From Isoetes taiwanensis (taxonomy: Eukaryota > Streptophyta > Lycopodiopsida > Isoetales > Isoetaceae): a DNA stretch of 64,000 nucleotides. The stretch is taken from the NCBI GenBank assembly GCA_021234155.1, contig JAJEKV010000002.1, positions 11,028,725 through 11,092,724 of the forward strand. The letters are read 5' to 3'. A program made the translations under genes and the position numbers. Of the stretch, positions 22,871 through 34,700 are shown piece by piece; the stretch's first letter is position 1, and each line of letters starts with the position of its first letter. Below the pieces are notes generated by a model. The model searched no databases. It worked only from the letters and a program-made list of their open reading frames with translations, and was not told the origin of the DNA.

Positions 22871-23697
22871 ATGTAACTAGCCTCTCAGTTTAGAGGCATG
22901 ACATGCCTAAACAACCCCTTGTTTTTCGAGGTTTATGTTTTCTTATCATTATATTTTAATGTTGGTGATATGCAGGTACAATAGTGATGCACGACCCATT
23001 TTTCCTTGCAGCGTGGGATTTTTTATCAGTGCATTTTTAGCAGTCTTGTGTTTGTCCAAGCCCCGTGCTGAGGACTTATTGCTAGGATTTTTTCTCGAAA
23101 ACTCGTAAGGGCGAAGTTTTTAATCTCGGCGATAAGCTCTTGGTAGGTACACTAGTTAACATATATAATAAGCATTTTTATTTTTGGGGTCCAGGTGATA
23201 TAACTGGAAATTCCTTGTAATTTTTCAATTTTATGGTAGCTTGCTGTGAGAATAGCTTGATATTGGCTAATAATATACATCATTTCTAGGTGAACAAAGG
23301 CTTAAACTTGCCACGTGGCATTTGCTTCATATTTAATTGACCCTACCTGCCACGTATTTAATAGTCACCTAAATGTGCTACGTATTTAATTGGCCCTACT
23401 ACAATGTGCAAAATAGGATAATGTGGGAAAGCAAATATTCCTTTGATAATAAGTCTAAGATTATTTTCACTAATTTCCATGCGACCCTTCATCTCTATGA
23501 GATAAGAGCCCATCCCCATTAGCCCGATTCTGCAGCTTTCAGGTGCTTCATGCAAGCCGAGACATAAAAATGAGCATTCCCGGCCATTGCCCTAGTCAAA
23601 CCGAGAGTATTTGCACTAATTTACATGTGACCTATTCTTTCTTGCTGGTGTCTTCGACTTGCATTTAGTTGGCCAATTAAGCAACGTAATAGTGAGT
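22871..23697. other. Noncoding; contains one copy of a dispersed repeat
   Basis: The segment 23085-23134 (ggattttttctcgaaaactcg then taagggcgaagtttttaatctc) is matched by 32029-32080. No gene is seen. Confidence 0.5.
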
Positions 23698-23867
23698 GAA
23701 TTCAAAATAGTTAATCCTTTTTCTTATAATTGGGCCTTTAAAGACCCCAATTTAATGGCTGGATTTGGCAGACGTACTTACTGAATTCAAAATAGTTAAT
23801 CCTTTTTCTTATAATTGGGCCTTTAAAGACCCCAATTTAATGGCTAGATTTGGCAGACGTACTTACT
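23698..23867. repeat. Tandem duplication, 2 x 85 bp
   Basis: Units 23698-23782 and 23783-23867 start gaattcaaaatagttaatcc, end gacgtacttact and differ at one base (ggctgga/ggctaga). Each contains the inverted pair aattggg...cccaatt. Confidence 0.95.
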
Positions 23868-23887
23868 GATACTCTTCGAATCCACAC

Positions 23888-24155
23888 AGGGTTCGAAATT
23901 GGGGGGATTTGACCCTGAAAAATCCGGCCATTCTAAAAGGGTTCGAAATTGGGGGGATTTGACCCTGAAAAATCCGGCCATTCTAAAAAAATTTCGATGA
24001 CCAAAAACATTCCCGGCATTTTTTCAGTTCCCGGCATTTTCGCAGAAGTTTCTAAGATTTCCGGGAAACTACACTATAATTTTTGTGTATTGCCGGTAGC
24101 CTTAAATGTAAGCAGGCATTTTTAATGGTAAAGGCAAATTCTAATTTCGAACCCT
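23888..24155. mobile_element. Candidate MITE with 13-bp perfect terminal inverted repeats
   Basis: A 268-bp element begins agggttcgaaatt and ends aatttcgaaccct, exact reverse complements. It is flanked on both sides by cac (23885-23887 and 24156-24158), a possible 3-bp target duplication as made by PIF/Harbinger-type transposases. It has no coding. Its left end has been duplicated: 23889-23938 and 23939-23988 are identical 50-bp units. Confidence 0.6.
23889..23988. repeat. Tandem duplication, 2 x 50 bp
   Basis: Two exact copies of a unit beginning gggttcgaaattgggg and ending ccattctaaaa, inside the candidate MITE and 21 bases after the 85-bp duplication. Confidence 0.95.
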
Positions 24156-24448
24156 CACAACCTTATGAGACTTATGGGCGAATCACATGAAGATCTTTTG
24201 GACCTACGCTGAAACCGCGCAGCTTACTTTTTTGCCGCAGATCGCGCCATCCACGGCACCAGAGCTGAGGTCCAAATCTGGCTGATGGACAGTTTGTAAC
24301 TGATGGACGTCAGAATACCACACAGCTGCGGAGAAATTTTTCAGTCCGCGTACATGTTTTCACGTGAGCAACTGCAGGGAACAGCCGATCTGCGCGGGGC
24401 AGTAGGTTTCATCTACTGCAAGAGATTTGGGTCATGTGATCGTTACAT

Positions 24449-24700
24449 TAAAAAACAGCAGAAGGTTTCTATAAATAATGGAAGCCATCGGCAAGAAAAC
24501 TCTTCAGCATTAAATCTTAACTACACTTCTAAAATCCAAGAATGCTTACCTATAGCCATGAAACTTAAAAAACAGCATGGCAAAGGGTATCTATAAATAA
24601 TGAAAACCATCGGCATGAAAACTCTTCAGCATTAAATACAGCTCTTATCTTAACTACACTACACTTCTGCTCTGAAATCCAAGAATGTTTATCTATAGCC
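24449..24700. repeat. Tandem duplication, offset about 122 bp
   Basis: Both copies contain ttaaaaaacagca, tctataaataatg, accatcggca(a/t)gaaaactcttcagcattaaat and aatccaagaatg, offset 122 bases. The copies differ by small indels. It lies downstream of the RNA-binding-protein gene. Confidence 0.8.
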
Positions 24701-24991
24701 TTATGTTTTGTATCTGCACGGAAAGTACGCTATAGATTCTAGTTGCTATTACATTTGAACATTACAACATAACCTTAAACCTTTCAAAAAAATCCTATGC
24801 ACAAGTGGGCAATAAAGCATGTTACAAAGAGAGAGTTTAAGCCTATAAGTTTTTTGCTTTCATGGGCAGTGAACCACAAGAAGGAAATAAAAACGACGAC
24901 CTGTAGGATGCTGGAAGTAATCCAGTTTAGAAGCTGCATTCCAAACCACATCTTGTGATTCATGGTCAAGACTAAAATTGATAAGCTTGAT

Positions 24992-27900
24992 TTACCTGCT
25001 TTCCAGCATAGGTGGAGGCCTCTGGAACCTCCTTCCACCCCTGCCACGGGGAGAGAAAGCTTTTCCATATTTTCTCTTTGGTGGAGAGCGACTCCTCTCT
25101 CTTTCCTGTCGATTAAATGGCCGTCGCCACTTAGGAGGGTAATTCTGGCTTTTGTCATAGAACTGGACGTTTGGCTCTCGCCCTCTATTATTGTTGTTAA
25201 AAGGCCTTCCAAAATTCCTTTTCCCCTTAAAGTTGCCAATGTCATGCTCAGCCCTTCCCTTGAATTCAATTGGTTGGCGATCCTCATAGAATCCCTCGGA
25301 TGCATGAACATTTTGCCTATGATTAAAATCAGATGGCATGTCATGGTTCCAGCCATTTGGAGGATGGAAACCTGCAGAATCCCTTCTGCCACCAACAAAC
25401 CCAAAGTGTGGCCCATCTGAAAATCCTCCAGGTTGTGGTGGTGGTGGGCCTTGAAATGAATCATCATGGCCAGCAGTCATATGAAAGGGAAGCTGATTAC
25501 GATGTTTATTGCAGTTTTTACAATAAGACCTCCATGAAAAATTCACATTGCCGCACCTGCATGCCCACAATAACAACTAATTAAAAGGCATGGGAAATCA
25601 TAAATAGGAAACTCATCTACAAATTCAGTAACTCGAAGAAGCTAAAAAGCAGAACACATTAAACACTTACATTGGCTCTGAGCAGATCCAGTCCCCTTCC
25701 CTTGGCACAATATTAGGATCATTGCGAGAAAATTCCTCTGTGCCCAATTCCTCGTACTCTCCCCGTGGTGGCATCCTGTACTCTCTTTCTGGACCTGGCC
25801 CACTGACATGAACTGGTGGATCCATGAAGCCAGAAGGTCTTGACGGACCTCTGCTTTCTCTGTAATTGCCTGGGTTATTCCCTTCCCTATAATTTCCTGT
25901 GCTATTCCCTTCCCTATAATTCCCCGTGCTTGTTCCCTCCCTGTAGTTCGCTGTGTTATTCCCTTCCCTGTAGTTCCCTGCGTTATTCCCTTCCCTGTAG
26001 TTCCCTGCGTTGTTCCCTTCCCTGTAGTTCCCTGCGTTGTTCCCTTCCCTGTAGTTCCCTGCGTTGTTCCCTTCCCTGTAATTGCCCGGGTTATTTGCTT
26101 CTCTGTAATTGCCCGGGTTATTTGCCTCTCTGTAATTGCCTGGGTTATTTGCCTCTCTGTAATTGCTACTTGCTTCTCTGTAGTTGCCCTGGTTGTTGCC
26201 ACTGGTAATATCATAATCTGACGAGTATTTTGCAAATACAAGAAGCTTCTTTCCTTTGTAGTTGTAACCTGAAAATTAGAATCATGGAGTGGTTATTATC
26301 AGAATCACGAAGTCATTACTAACGGAATCATGAAGTGGTTATCAACAATGATGTTCATACCATTAAGGTGTTTTACAGCATCAGGTACTGCTCGAGAATC
26401 TTCTATTGTAATCTCAGCTTCAAGAGAGCCATTGTTTCTGTATATCTTTACCAAAGGTAATCCTGACCTTTCATCAACCTGATAAAGTTACTCCCATAAG
26501 CTCACATTGAAAAGACCATACATACATCCAAGGCATATATTATTGTTTTGCTTCGGGTTGCATTAAATAGAACTAACCTTGATTTCTGTGAAATCATCGA
26601 GTAACATTGCGACTTTATCTTCCGAAACAGCATCTGGAAGATTGGAAATATAGACTTTCCCAGGAACCAATCCACCTTTTGTTTCTGTTTAGCACAAATG
26701 TATGGATTATTAGCAATGCCTGAATTTGACCGGTTAGTAAGTCAAACTGGAACATTCCCTCAAACTCCTAAACCGTGTAGATCTCAAAGCTTCCATTGAG
26801 GAGCCTTCTTAAGATGTTGCTGCATAACACTGTTTGTTGCTACTAAAGTAATTCTTAACCCCTTCAGATTGCACATGCAACAAGCATTTATTTTATCATT
26901 CAATTACTGTTCCAAGACTTTCTTTGAGTACCTTGCCAAGGCTTTTATTCCTTCGACATACTTAAGATACATACATAACCATGTTAATATGCAATATTAA
27001 AGTCTCCAGAAGAAACCAAAAGGAGCTGCAAAATCATTGAACACAACATCCTGGCAAGAGTATGTAGCATCAGAGACAATACGAAGGCAAAGGTTCTTCC
27101 ACCCAACTTCATGCAAGGATCTCTCATTCCGATGTCCTTTCTTAGGCCTTTCCTCTTCCAACATTCCTGATTAGAGAAGTCTATAAGACCATTAGGTGGC
27201 CTTACAGCCTGCACTGCCAAAATGGCAAAACTGGAAAAGGCACAGCTTGAATACTCCAAAAAAAGAAGGGGCAGCCAAGCAATGGTGACCTTACTTCCTC
27301 AAATTAATAGCAGGTGGAAGGATATCGATGACATGTGCAATGGAAAATGCTTATGTCCTGCCAAAAAGACCCACTCCATCTATCTCTTTCCATCATTCCA
27401 TGTCTCAGCAAAATCTCAAAATTATAACCACATGGACATATTTCATCACAGATTCCAAAAGGCCCCACACATGTTGAAAGAGTCATTGCAGTTGATCATT
27501 ATTGTACCCAAATCCCCGAATATCCAAAAAAGGCATCCTATGATCACAAAGAGCATTAGCTCGTGCACTATTGAAGCTTAAAGCTACAGTAATGCAGCTC
27601 TGTTCACCCCTGTATAATCTCATGATATCAGACTGCCTAAAGGCATCTTCTAAATATCTTGGCAAACAAGCACATGTAACGTAAGAATGTAGGAACAGCC
27701 TTCACAACACTATGCTGTGGATGCTCCCATCTTTCCAACAAAGAGAAACATCAAAAAAGCAAAAGACTTCAGTGACAATACACTGATTAAGGAAATGGTG
27801 CCTAGAGTCTTACAAAACTCAGAAAAGCAATTCATAAGGTAGTATTGAAATCGCATGGAAAGGCATGCATGCAGCTGGCATATAAGACCAGATCCAGACT

Positions 27901-29408
27901 TGGCTTTCTCATCTGTAGACTCAGTCAGAACCTTACTGCATTTGTAAAGCCTGCAGACTCCTTCAGTTAGCAGCTGATTCAGCATATCTGATTTTAGGAA
28001 CTTTCTGAAACAATTACTAACCAATAAAAACGTTCATAAACCTACCCATCTCATAATTTTCTCATGGCCTTGCTGCAAAACCCAAACATGAGACACAGCT
28101 GAATGTCTGATATGGCTGCCCTCCTTCAGATATTCAGCAGCATGCTCAGTATAAATACCCCTCCACTTGGTCTTTAACTATCCAACCTCAGAAAAAATCA
28201 ATCCCGAACAAAAAAATTGATCTGCTTGTGCAGCCCAAACCTCAAATCCAGATGCATCCCATGAGATTATATTTGTGCATATTTCAGATTTCCATCTTAG
28301 ATTCAGGGGCATCATTCATCCACATACATACATATGCAGACAGCAAAGGCAACTGGCCTCTTTTACCATGAAGAAAATATGTACCTCAACTTCCACATGT
28401 AATTGATTCCATATCCGAAATCACACAAAATTTGAATTCTTCCAACAAAAATAGCCCCATTGCAGGTGAAAACACGTAAAATTCATAATCCTCATAGTAA
28501 AGGGCTAACATTCTCACATTCCAGTCCCTGAGTGATGAATTTTAATGCAGAAAACACTCTTTCATTACTATGGTTCTTTAGAACTTGTAAACTTGGCAAG
28601 GGCGTTGCTCATGACCAACAACAATCCATTCTCCAAATCTAGTAGCATTATTTTTCGTCATTGTGACCTCATCTCATCAATCACCTTATCAATTGACAAA
28701 ACATGCAAGATATAACCTTCATCATACTAAAGGTTTCATGCACAAAGGAAAATGGAGATAAGACACAGCTGAGCAACCCAGTTCCTTTGCAGTTCAATTG
28801 GTGTAATTCTTTTGCAGTTTTTGCAACTAAAAGCTCCAGAAAGGATGTACCAGCGAATAAGAATAGGTATAATGAAATAGCCGCAACCATGTTAAGGAAA
28901 AAAAAAGAGTGACTATAATTTCGGCTGTCCATTCACAGAGATAAAAAAGCAAACCTGGCACAAAAAACCTGTCCTCGGATTCACGGTCATAAGGCAAACC
29001 GTTATCATGGTCACGTCGCCGTTCAGTGGGTTCATTCCGTTCATAGCTTAAGTCCTTCTCATAGCCTGAGCTTTCACCCTCGTCTACTGCCCTGCCTCCT
29101 TTGACAATAAGGCTGTTCAAACTCCGTCTTGGCTGAGCTAAGGGAGGTGGGTTTTGCTGCTGAAGCTGCAACTGCTGCTCCTGAGCCTGTAAATCATGCA
29201 TATCAGGATACATATCCAATTCTCCCTCGACATCAGGCTCATCTTTTCTTTGAATTTCTGGGCCAAGATTTTGCTCCCCACTCCACCTGCGCTTTTGGAA
29301 AGGGAAAGGGCGACCCCTTTCAAAGTTGTTAACCCTTCTTCCACCACGGCCTCGACCGCGAAACTGGCGAGCTGGTCTAAACCCAAATCCTGGTCTTCTG
29401 CCTCTCAT
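24992..29408 (-). CDS. RNA-binding protein with RRM and RanBP2 zinc finger (FET/TAF15-like), five exons
   Basis: Exons, in transcription order: 29408-28955, 26684-26578, 26478-26361, 26268-25671, 25556-24992. All introns are GT-AG, phases agree at every junction and the sum is 1,842 nt (613 aa, TAA stop). Order: an RGG-type N-terminus (residues 11-25); an RRM at about 161-243 with RNP2 VYISNLP and a degenerate RNP1 (SLEAEITI); thirteen NYRE nine-residue repeats (about 255-365); a RanBP2 zinc finger DWICSEPMCGNVNF...CKNC (about 417-440), whose codons are split by the last intron; a basic Arg/Gly/Ser-rich tail with RSRSPPKRKYG. This architecture is that of plant TAF15-like/FUS-family nuclear proteins that bind RNA in transcription and splicing. 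Intron 1 is 2.27 kb. It is the only gene in the window with an undamaged frame. Exact orthology is not certain. Confidence 0.88.
25855..26195 (-). repeat. 27-bp coding minisatellite (NYRE repeat)
   Basis: Within exon 4, thirteen NYRE motifs recur, twelve of them spaced every 27 bases, giving NYREGNNAG or NYREANNPG. The middle units (about 25969-26077) are almost identical in DNA, showing recent homogenisation. Low-complexity Asn/Gly/Tyr/Arg segments are typical of FET-type proteins. Confidence 0.93.
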
Positions 29409-29830
29409 TGCCGGAACCTAATGCAGCTCCAAAGACTAGTAAGCTTGAACAGAAGCGCTAATCCTGGTGAGACTTTAGGACCGAGATATGTGGTACATGT
29501 GGTAGAATACAAGGGGTAATGACAGATATTTTACTTTAGGGTTTATGGCAAGTGTCTTTTTAGACTAACCTGTACGCCAATAAACCCTTGCCCTAAATTG
29601 CAGGTTTGTTTTACATTTTATAAGCAGATATTTAGGTTGGATTCTCTTAGTTTTATATCATTTTGGTGATAGTGGTTTCTATTTTGGGTTACCCTTAAAG
29701 GGCAAGCCCTCGCTTATCTCGGAATTAGAACCGTTGCTGGACATAGCTAGTAACTGTAAATGATATACTCTGGAGCAAATTGTTAAATTAACTCACGTCT
29801 TAAAATCACACAATTAAGAGGATTCGACCA
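29409..29830 (-). promoter_or_regulatory. Upstream region of the RNA-binding-protein gene
   Basis: About 420 bases between the start codon and the pyrimidine tract; it should hold the 5' UTR and core promoter. I cannot point to a convincing TATA box. Confidence 0.35.
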
Positions 29831-29832
29831 CA

Positions 29833-30950
29833 CTTTCACTTTTCCTTCCTTTTTTTCTTTTCTTTTTGCCTTTTCCATGCTTTTATTTTTTATTTTTATT
29901 TTATTTTTCCCTTTCGCCTTTTTCACCATTTACCCTTTTTCTTTTCCACTATTCTATTTCTACCATCTCCCTTTCCCTTTTTTTGTTTTCCCCTTAAATG
30001 TTTTTATTTTTCTAATTTCACATTCCCTTTTCTTCTATTTCTGTATGCCCTTTCACCCTTTCTCCATCCCCTTTTTTTTTCTTCCTTTTCTATTTTTCTA
30101 TTCCCTGCTTTCCCCTTTTTTCTATTTTTCTCTTCCTTTTTGTTCCCTTCCCTCCCATTCCTATTTTACCTTTATTTTTCTCTCATTCCTTTTTTTTCTC
30201 CTCCCTGCTTCCCTTCCTATTTTTCGTTTACCCTTTTTTTTTCCCTTTTCTCCCCTCCCCTCTCCTCCCTTCCCCTTCGCTTCACTTCCCTTTCTCTTTC
30301 TCTTTCCCCTTCCCCTTTCATTTTTCGATGGCCCTTTTCCCTTCCCCTTTCCTCCTTTTCGCAACCCTTTCTCTCTTCCACTTTTTCCCCTACCATTTTT
30401 CCCTTCTATTTTCCCATCCCCCCCTTCCTTTTCCTTTTCCTTTTCCTTTTCCTTTTCTTTTTACCTTTTCCCATATCCCTTTTCCCACCCAATTTTTTTC
30501 TTCTCCTTTTTTCCAGTGCCTTTTTTCCTTTATTTTCGTGCATTTTTTCCTTCCCTTTTGTCCTCCTTTGTTCTTTTTCCTTTCTTTTTTTCTGTACCTT
30601 CCCTTTTCCCCTTTCCTTGCACTTTCCCTCTTTTCTTTTCCCCTTCTCTTTTCCCCCATTCCCTCTTCCAATTTTTTCTATGCCCTTTTCCTTCTCTTCC
30701 ACGCTTTCCCCTTCCTTTTTCTTTTTCCTTTCGCTTTCCCTTTTTCCCTCCCTTCTCCCCTCCTTTTTTCTCTTCCCCTTTTTTCATGTCCCATTTCCCT
30801 TTCTTTTTTCTCCTTTCCCCACCCTTTTCCTCTTCCCCTTTCCTAGTATCCAATTTCGCTCCCTCCTCCTCCCCCTTTTTTTTCCCTTTCCCTTTTCCTT
30901 TCCTTTTCCCTTCCCTCATCTCTACCCTTTTTCTCAACTTTCCTCTTCAG
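29833..30950 (+). repeat. 1.1-kb polypyrimidine (polypurine) tract
   Basis: The plus strand is overwhelmingly C and T, with scattered A and few G, built of varied ccttttcc, ttttccctt and cttcctttt words rather than one strict repeat unit. The long Phe/Pro/Ser/Leu ORFs (and Lys/Gly/Glu/Arg ORFs on the other strand) arise because such sequence cannot form stop codons. It starts about 425 bases upstream of the gene ending at 29408, with the purine strand as that gene's sense strand. Confidence 0.95.
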
Positions 30951-32498
30951 AGATTAGAGCATGGCCAATCACGGTAGTGGAAAGTCGTCCAATAAATCTC
31001 GACCTTTGAATGCAATCAGATGATCTCAATCGTCCAAATTATGGTTTGCTTATATAAAAAGAAGATGTGGGATATTCCAAGTATATGCCGGAATGTACCC
31101 GAATATTCTTCATGACTGGCCTAAACTTGTAGATGTTATTCTCCCCATCGCGCCTGTTGCTAACGGAGCCCTATTGCACCTCTTGAAACCGACATGCATT
31201 CTTGAGCATTATTGTTGCCAAAACAGCCCATGGGAGTGTTCTTTTTGCATTGCCTAAATTTCCAGCCAAGTCTAGAACTATAGCCCTCGGATGCAAGGGT
31301 GTTGAGGATAGATCAGCTTCCAGGACATACTTGAGATTTATGAAGAAAGGTCATGTTATAAGAGATCCCAGACAAAAGTAAGTATTTGTATGGCTATACT
31401 TGGAAGCAATGTCATGTGAAGATATGCGAGATGCATAAAATTCATCAATTTGAGAGTGCTTGAGTACATTCTGGAACAATTTGTAAATGAGATTTACCTT
31501 CATTTCTTAAGATTAGAAGGTAAATATAGTTCTTGAACTACTGAGGTAGTTAGTTGTCCTATTTGGCATGTGTCCCATTTAGTTGCTTTCTTTTCATCTT
31601 TCTTTCCATCTCTATCTCATCAGCCCACCCGCCCTTCTTCTCCACTTGTTCTTATTAACAATTGGTCTCTTCTTGTTTGAAAGGTGTGCTGGCTCGGTAG
31701 AGCGTGGAATTTGGTTGAGGCCTCGTGCCTGGTTGTGAGGCCATCATGCTTGGATGTGAGGCCCTCGTGCCTAGTTGGAGGTCGTGTGCCTGTTGAGCCC
31801 TAGGGGTTCTTAACTTATCTTCTTGGTTTTTATAGGCAGCTCGAGAGCACGTTGTCTATAGTTTGGATGGAAGTTGCAGTTCTTAGGCCAAAAAACGAAG
31901 ATCTATAGTGAAGGCACTTTCAAAACTTGAGTTCTTCTTTAACTTTTTTGTTTAAGTGTATGTTCACCCAACAAGGCTAGTCACCATGAGGGTGTACTTT
32001 AGCATTAATAAGTATTGCTATTATGGTCAGGGTTTTTCCTCGAAAACCCGAAAGGGCGAGGTTTTTTAATCCCTGCCATAATGGTCGCATTGTATCAGCA
32101 TTGTTTCCTGTTTGGTTTCAAAGAGATGCCCGTGATTGTTTTCCTGTTTAGTTTCAAAGAGATGCTCGTGAGGGCTCCATGATAGAGCTACAAGAAATAG
32201 TGGATGGTTTGTTGCTGCCAGCAATAAGCTCTTATCCAGGATGGTATATCAGTTTTTAACATTGTTATGGTATAAAGAAGTAAAAGTTGTTCCATATGCT
32301 TGTAGGCTAAGCAGATTCATACAGGTGTTCAGGAAGCTGGTGTTTAATACTTAGGTCTGTTTTGCCAATTGGAAGAGAAACCTAGTTCACGAATTATAAT
32401 ATAGTTTCATCGTCACTTATGGGTTGAATCCTTCAATTGTCAAGAGAATGACAGCAAAAATCCTTTTTTAACTTAATATTACACCATTATGCTCAGTA
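30951..32498. other. Noncoding with small repeats
   Basis: 31716-31796 has about three imperfect 25-base units (gaggcc...tcgtgcctggttg, gaggccatcatgcttggatg, gaggccctcgtgcctagttg). 32029-32080 is the second copy of the repeat at 23085. A pair gattgttttcctgttt(g/a)gtttcaaagagatgc lies at about 32100-32165. No gene recognised. Confidence 0.5.
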
Positions 32499-32956
32499 GT
32501 GGACAAAAAAATATTGGAAACATTGGCTTCAATACATATACCACAGCCTAAAGTACCTGGAATATATAGCCTAGAATCCTTTATACTGAAGAAACCAATT
32601 CTAGACCAATTGCTGCAGTTAGATGAAGTCAGTTTGGATCAATTGGAAGGAGAACTTGTAGAAGGCAATTCAAAAACTACAAAAAGCATCATTGCTGAGG
32701 GTTTTGCTAAAATCCTAATTCAGATCAAGCACTATCCTAAGCTACTTTATTTGCATCATATGGCCTTCAGGAAGCTTCTGCATCTGCATTTTAGTGAGGA
32801 TACCAGGTGCTAAAGCCTAGCACTAATGCAAGAGACACAAAGGCTTGTTGCTAGGTGTTGCAGATTAGTCCAAGAAGATTTCAGTCTGGTAATAGAAGAC
32901 AAAAAATCTGTGGGAACACAATACAAGCTTGTCAATAGAGATGCAATAGACAAAGA
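32499..32956 (+). pseudogene. Unrecognised exon-like reading frame with one in-frame stop
   Basis: Frame 32499-32813 (about 104 codons: LETLASIHIPQPKVPGIYS...) meets TAA, then continues in the same frame for about 45 codons (LMQETQRLVARCCRLVQEDF...VNRDAIDKE). It ends at GAG|GTAATC, a plausible splice donor. Composition is that of a real protein (Leu/Glu/Lys/Asp balanced). I do not recognise the family. It may be an exon of a decayed gene; no partner exon was found. Confidence 0.4.
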
Positions 32957-34620
32957 GGTAATCTATGCATAATGATTACAGATATCTTAGCAACATTTTC
33001 ATTCTTGAATTTGTGATCTATAATCATAACTATAATTAGTTATCTTTAGTCTTCAAGGTTCTATATTGTTGTTAGGCTATAAATGCATAGCGGAAAAAAT
33101 CTTTGACGAAATCGGGACTTTGGAGCACCATGCAAAGAGAAATAAATCATTGTTAATACATTCAATATGTTATAGCTACGGTCAATAAGCTCAGCTTTTA
33201 CTTAAAATATCATGCATACACTCCTCTAGCAGTGCAAATGTGTTAAAGCAATTGTTTTTAAGAGCAGGTTTTTTGAAACTCTATGTTAGATTGGCGTCCA
33301 ATTTATGTGGCTTGATATAACGGTGCATGTTGTTGATGCTGTTATTATGCTATATAAATGCGTATTGGATGTTTAAATATTGTTTCTATGTATTACTTTA
33401 GAAGTCCTTTGCAAGTCTTTCAAGCCTTGGCATGGCCAATTTGTAGTTTTGAGTGTTTTTCATAAAAAAAATGCCTTAATGGCTGTCTAATTAGATGTAG
33501 ATTCTCGAGTATAGATGCATATGGAAACCCTATGCCGCTCTCCATATCCATTTGAATTGGATTTTCAATTTGCTATTGAATTCACCATCTCTATAATTGC
33601 ACAAATATTGCATGTTACTTTAAGATATGAAAAAATATTAAACTACATATAGCACGACACACGCTTTATGAAAAATAAAGTAAACTCTATCATAGTTGCT
33701 AATAAGCCATGCTGGATTACACTCACATTGAATCTACTTTGATTGTTATGTATGCGAATTTCTACCCCATGTAATGCAAGCCACAAATCGGTGGACTATC
33801 TAACAACAAATTCTCGGCCAACATTATCTCCTAATTTCTCATAAAGTATTCAATCACCATTGGCCTTGAGAAAACACTACTAGCATTGTTGACTACAAAA
33901 ACAAGCATAATGTAAGGTTCATATGTATCCAAAATCCTACACATCTCCTGACGTTATTTTCGATTCACCATGCATTTAATCGAGTGTTCAATCACCATTC
34001 TTCTCTTCCAAAAGCTTGCATATGAACATTGTACTACATGCCACTGAATTCGCTTTGGGGTTGCATATGCCATGGGGGTTCCCTACATATGCAAGGGGTT
34101 ACGACCTTCTCATGTATCTTGTTCTTCTTGTCTTATTCTAGCTCTAGATCTTGTCGGTGATCTCGAGCCTTCTTGTTCGTGTATTCTTGCTTTGTCCTTT
34201 GGGCCATTGTACAGTACATTGATTCTAGTTTATATGTGTATTTTCTCTTGCATTTCCTTGTATCTAGCCCGTAGGCTCGTGATAGTTTGAAGCAGAATCC
34301 TCATTCGGTTCGAACCAATCCAAGGATTTTCTTCCATAATGGAGAATCAATTGGCCAGTATTATGCAAGAGGTATAGAAGATTGCAACATCATTCTATTA
34401 GTGCTATCCCGAGTTGAAGAGGAATGTTGTGCAGCCTAATGCTGAGCAGAGACAAGTGCAGTTGGATGGTCAGCTAGCAGTTTTACATCCAAGGGGGGTG
34501 CACATTTCATGAAGTATATGATGCATGCGTGACTGGTAGGGGTATTTTTTAATGGTTAAAAAAAATGTATACGGCTGGAACATAAATGGTAGAGAGAGAA
34601 ATATTCCGTAGTAAAACGTA
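32957..34620. other. AT-rich noncoding sequence
   Basis: No recognisable gene. 34072-34290 is a short frame without motifs. Confidence 0.4.
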
Positions 34621-34700
34621 AGGGGTAAGTTAGCGGGAGAAGAGCTTCTACCGTATACCGAGGGGTAAGTTGGCCGGAGAAGAGCTTCTGTCGTATACGA
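34621..34700. repeat. Tandem duplication, 2 x 40 bp
   Basis: 34621-34660 and 34661-34700 both read aggggtaagtt.g..ggagaagagcttct..cgtatac, adjacent and in register, with about six differences. Confidence 0.9.

Noticed and set aside
23889-23905. gggttcgaaatt resembling a tRNA T-arm
   Set aside because: No acceptor stem, D-arm or anticodon arm upstream; the motif is the end of the inverted-repeat element and occurs twice by tandem duplication.
25855-26195. Regular short repeats resembling a CRISPR array
   Set aside because: Repeats are contiguous 27-bp coding units without spacers, inside an exon with preserved frame.
29877-31009. Long ORFs (up to 366 codons) on both strands
   Set aside because: They are forced by pyrimidine-only composition, which cannot make stop codons; the products are Phe/Pro/Ser/Leu or Lys/Gly/Glu/Arg simple sequence.
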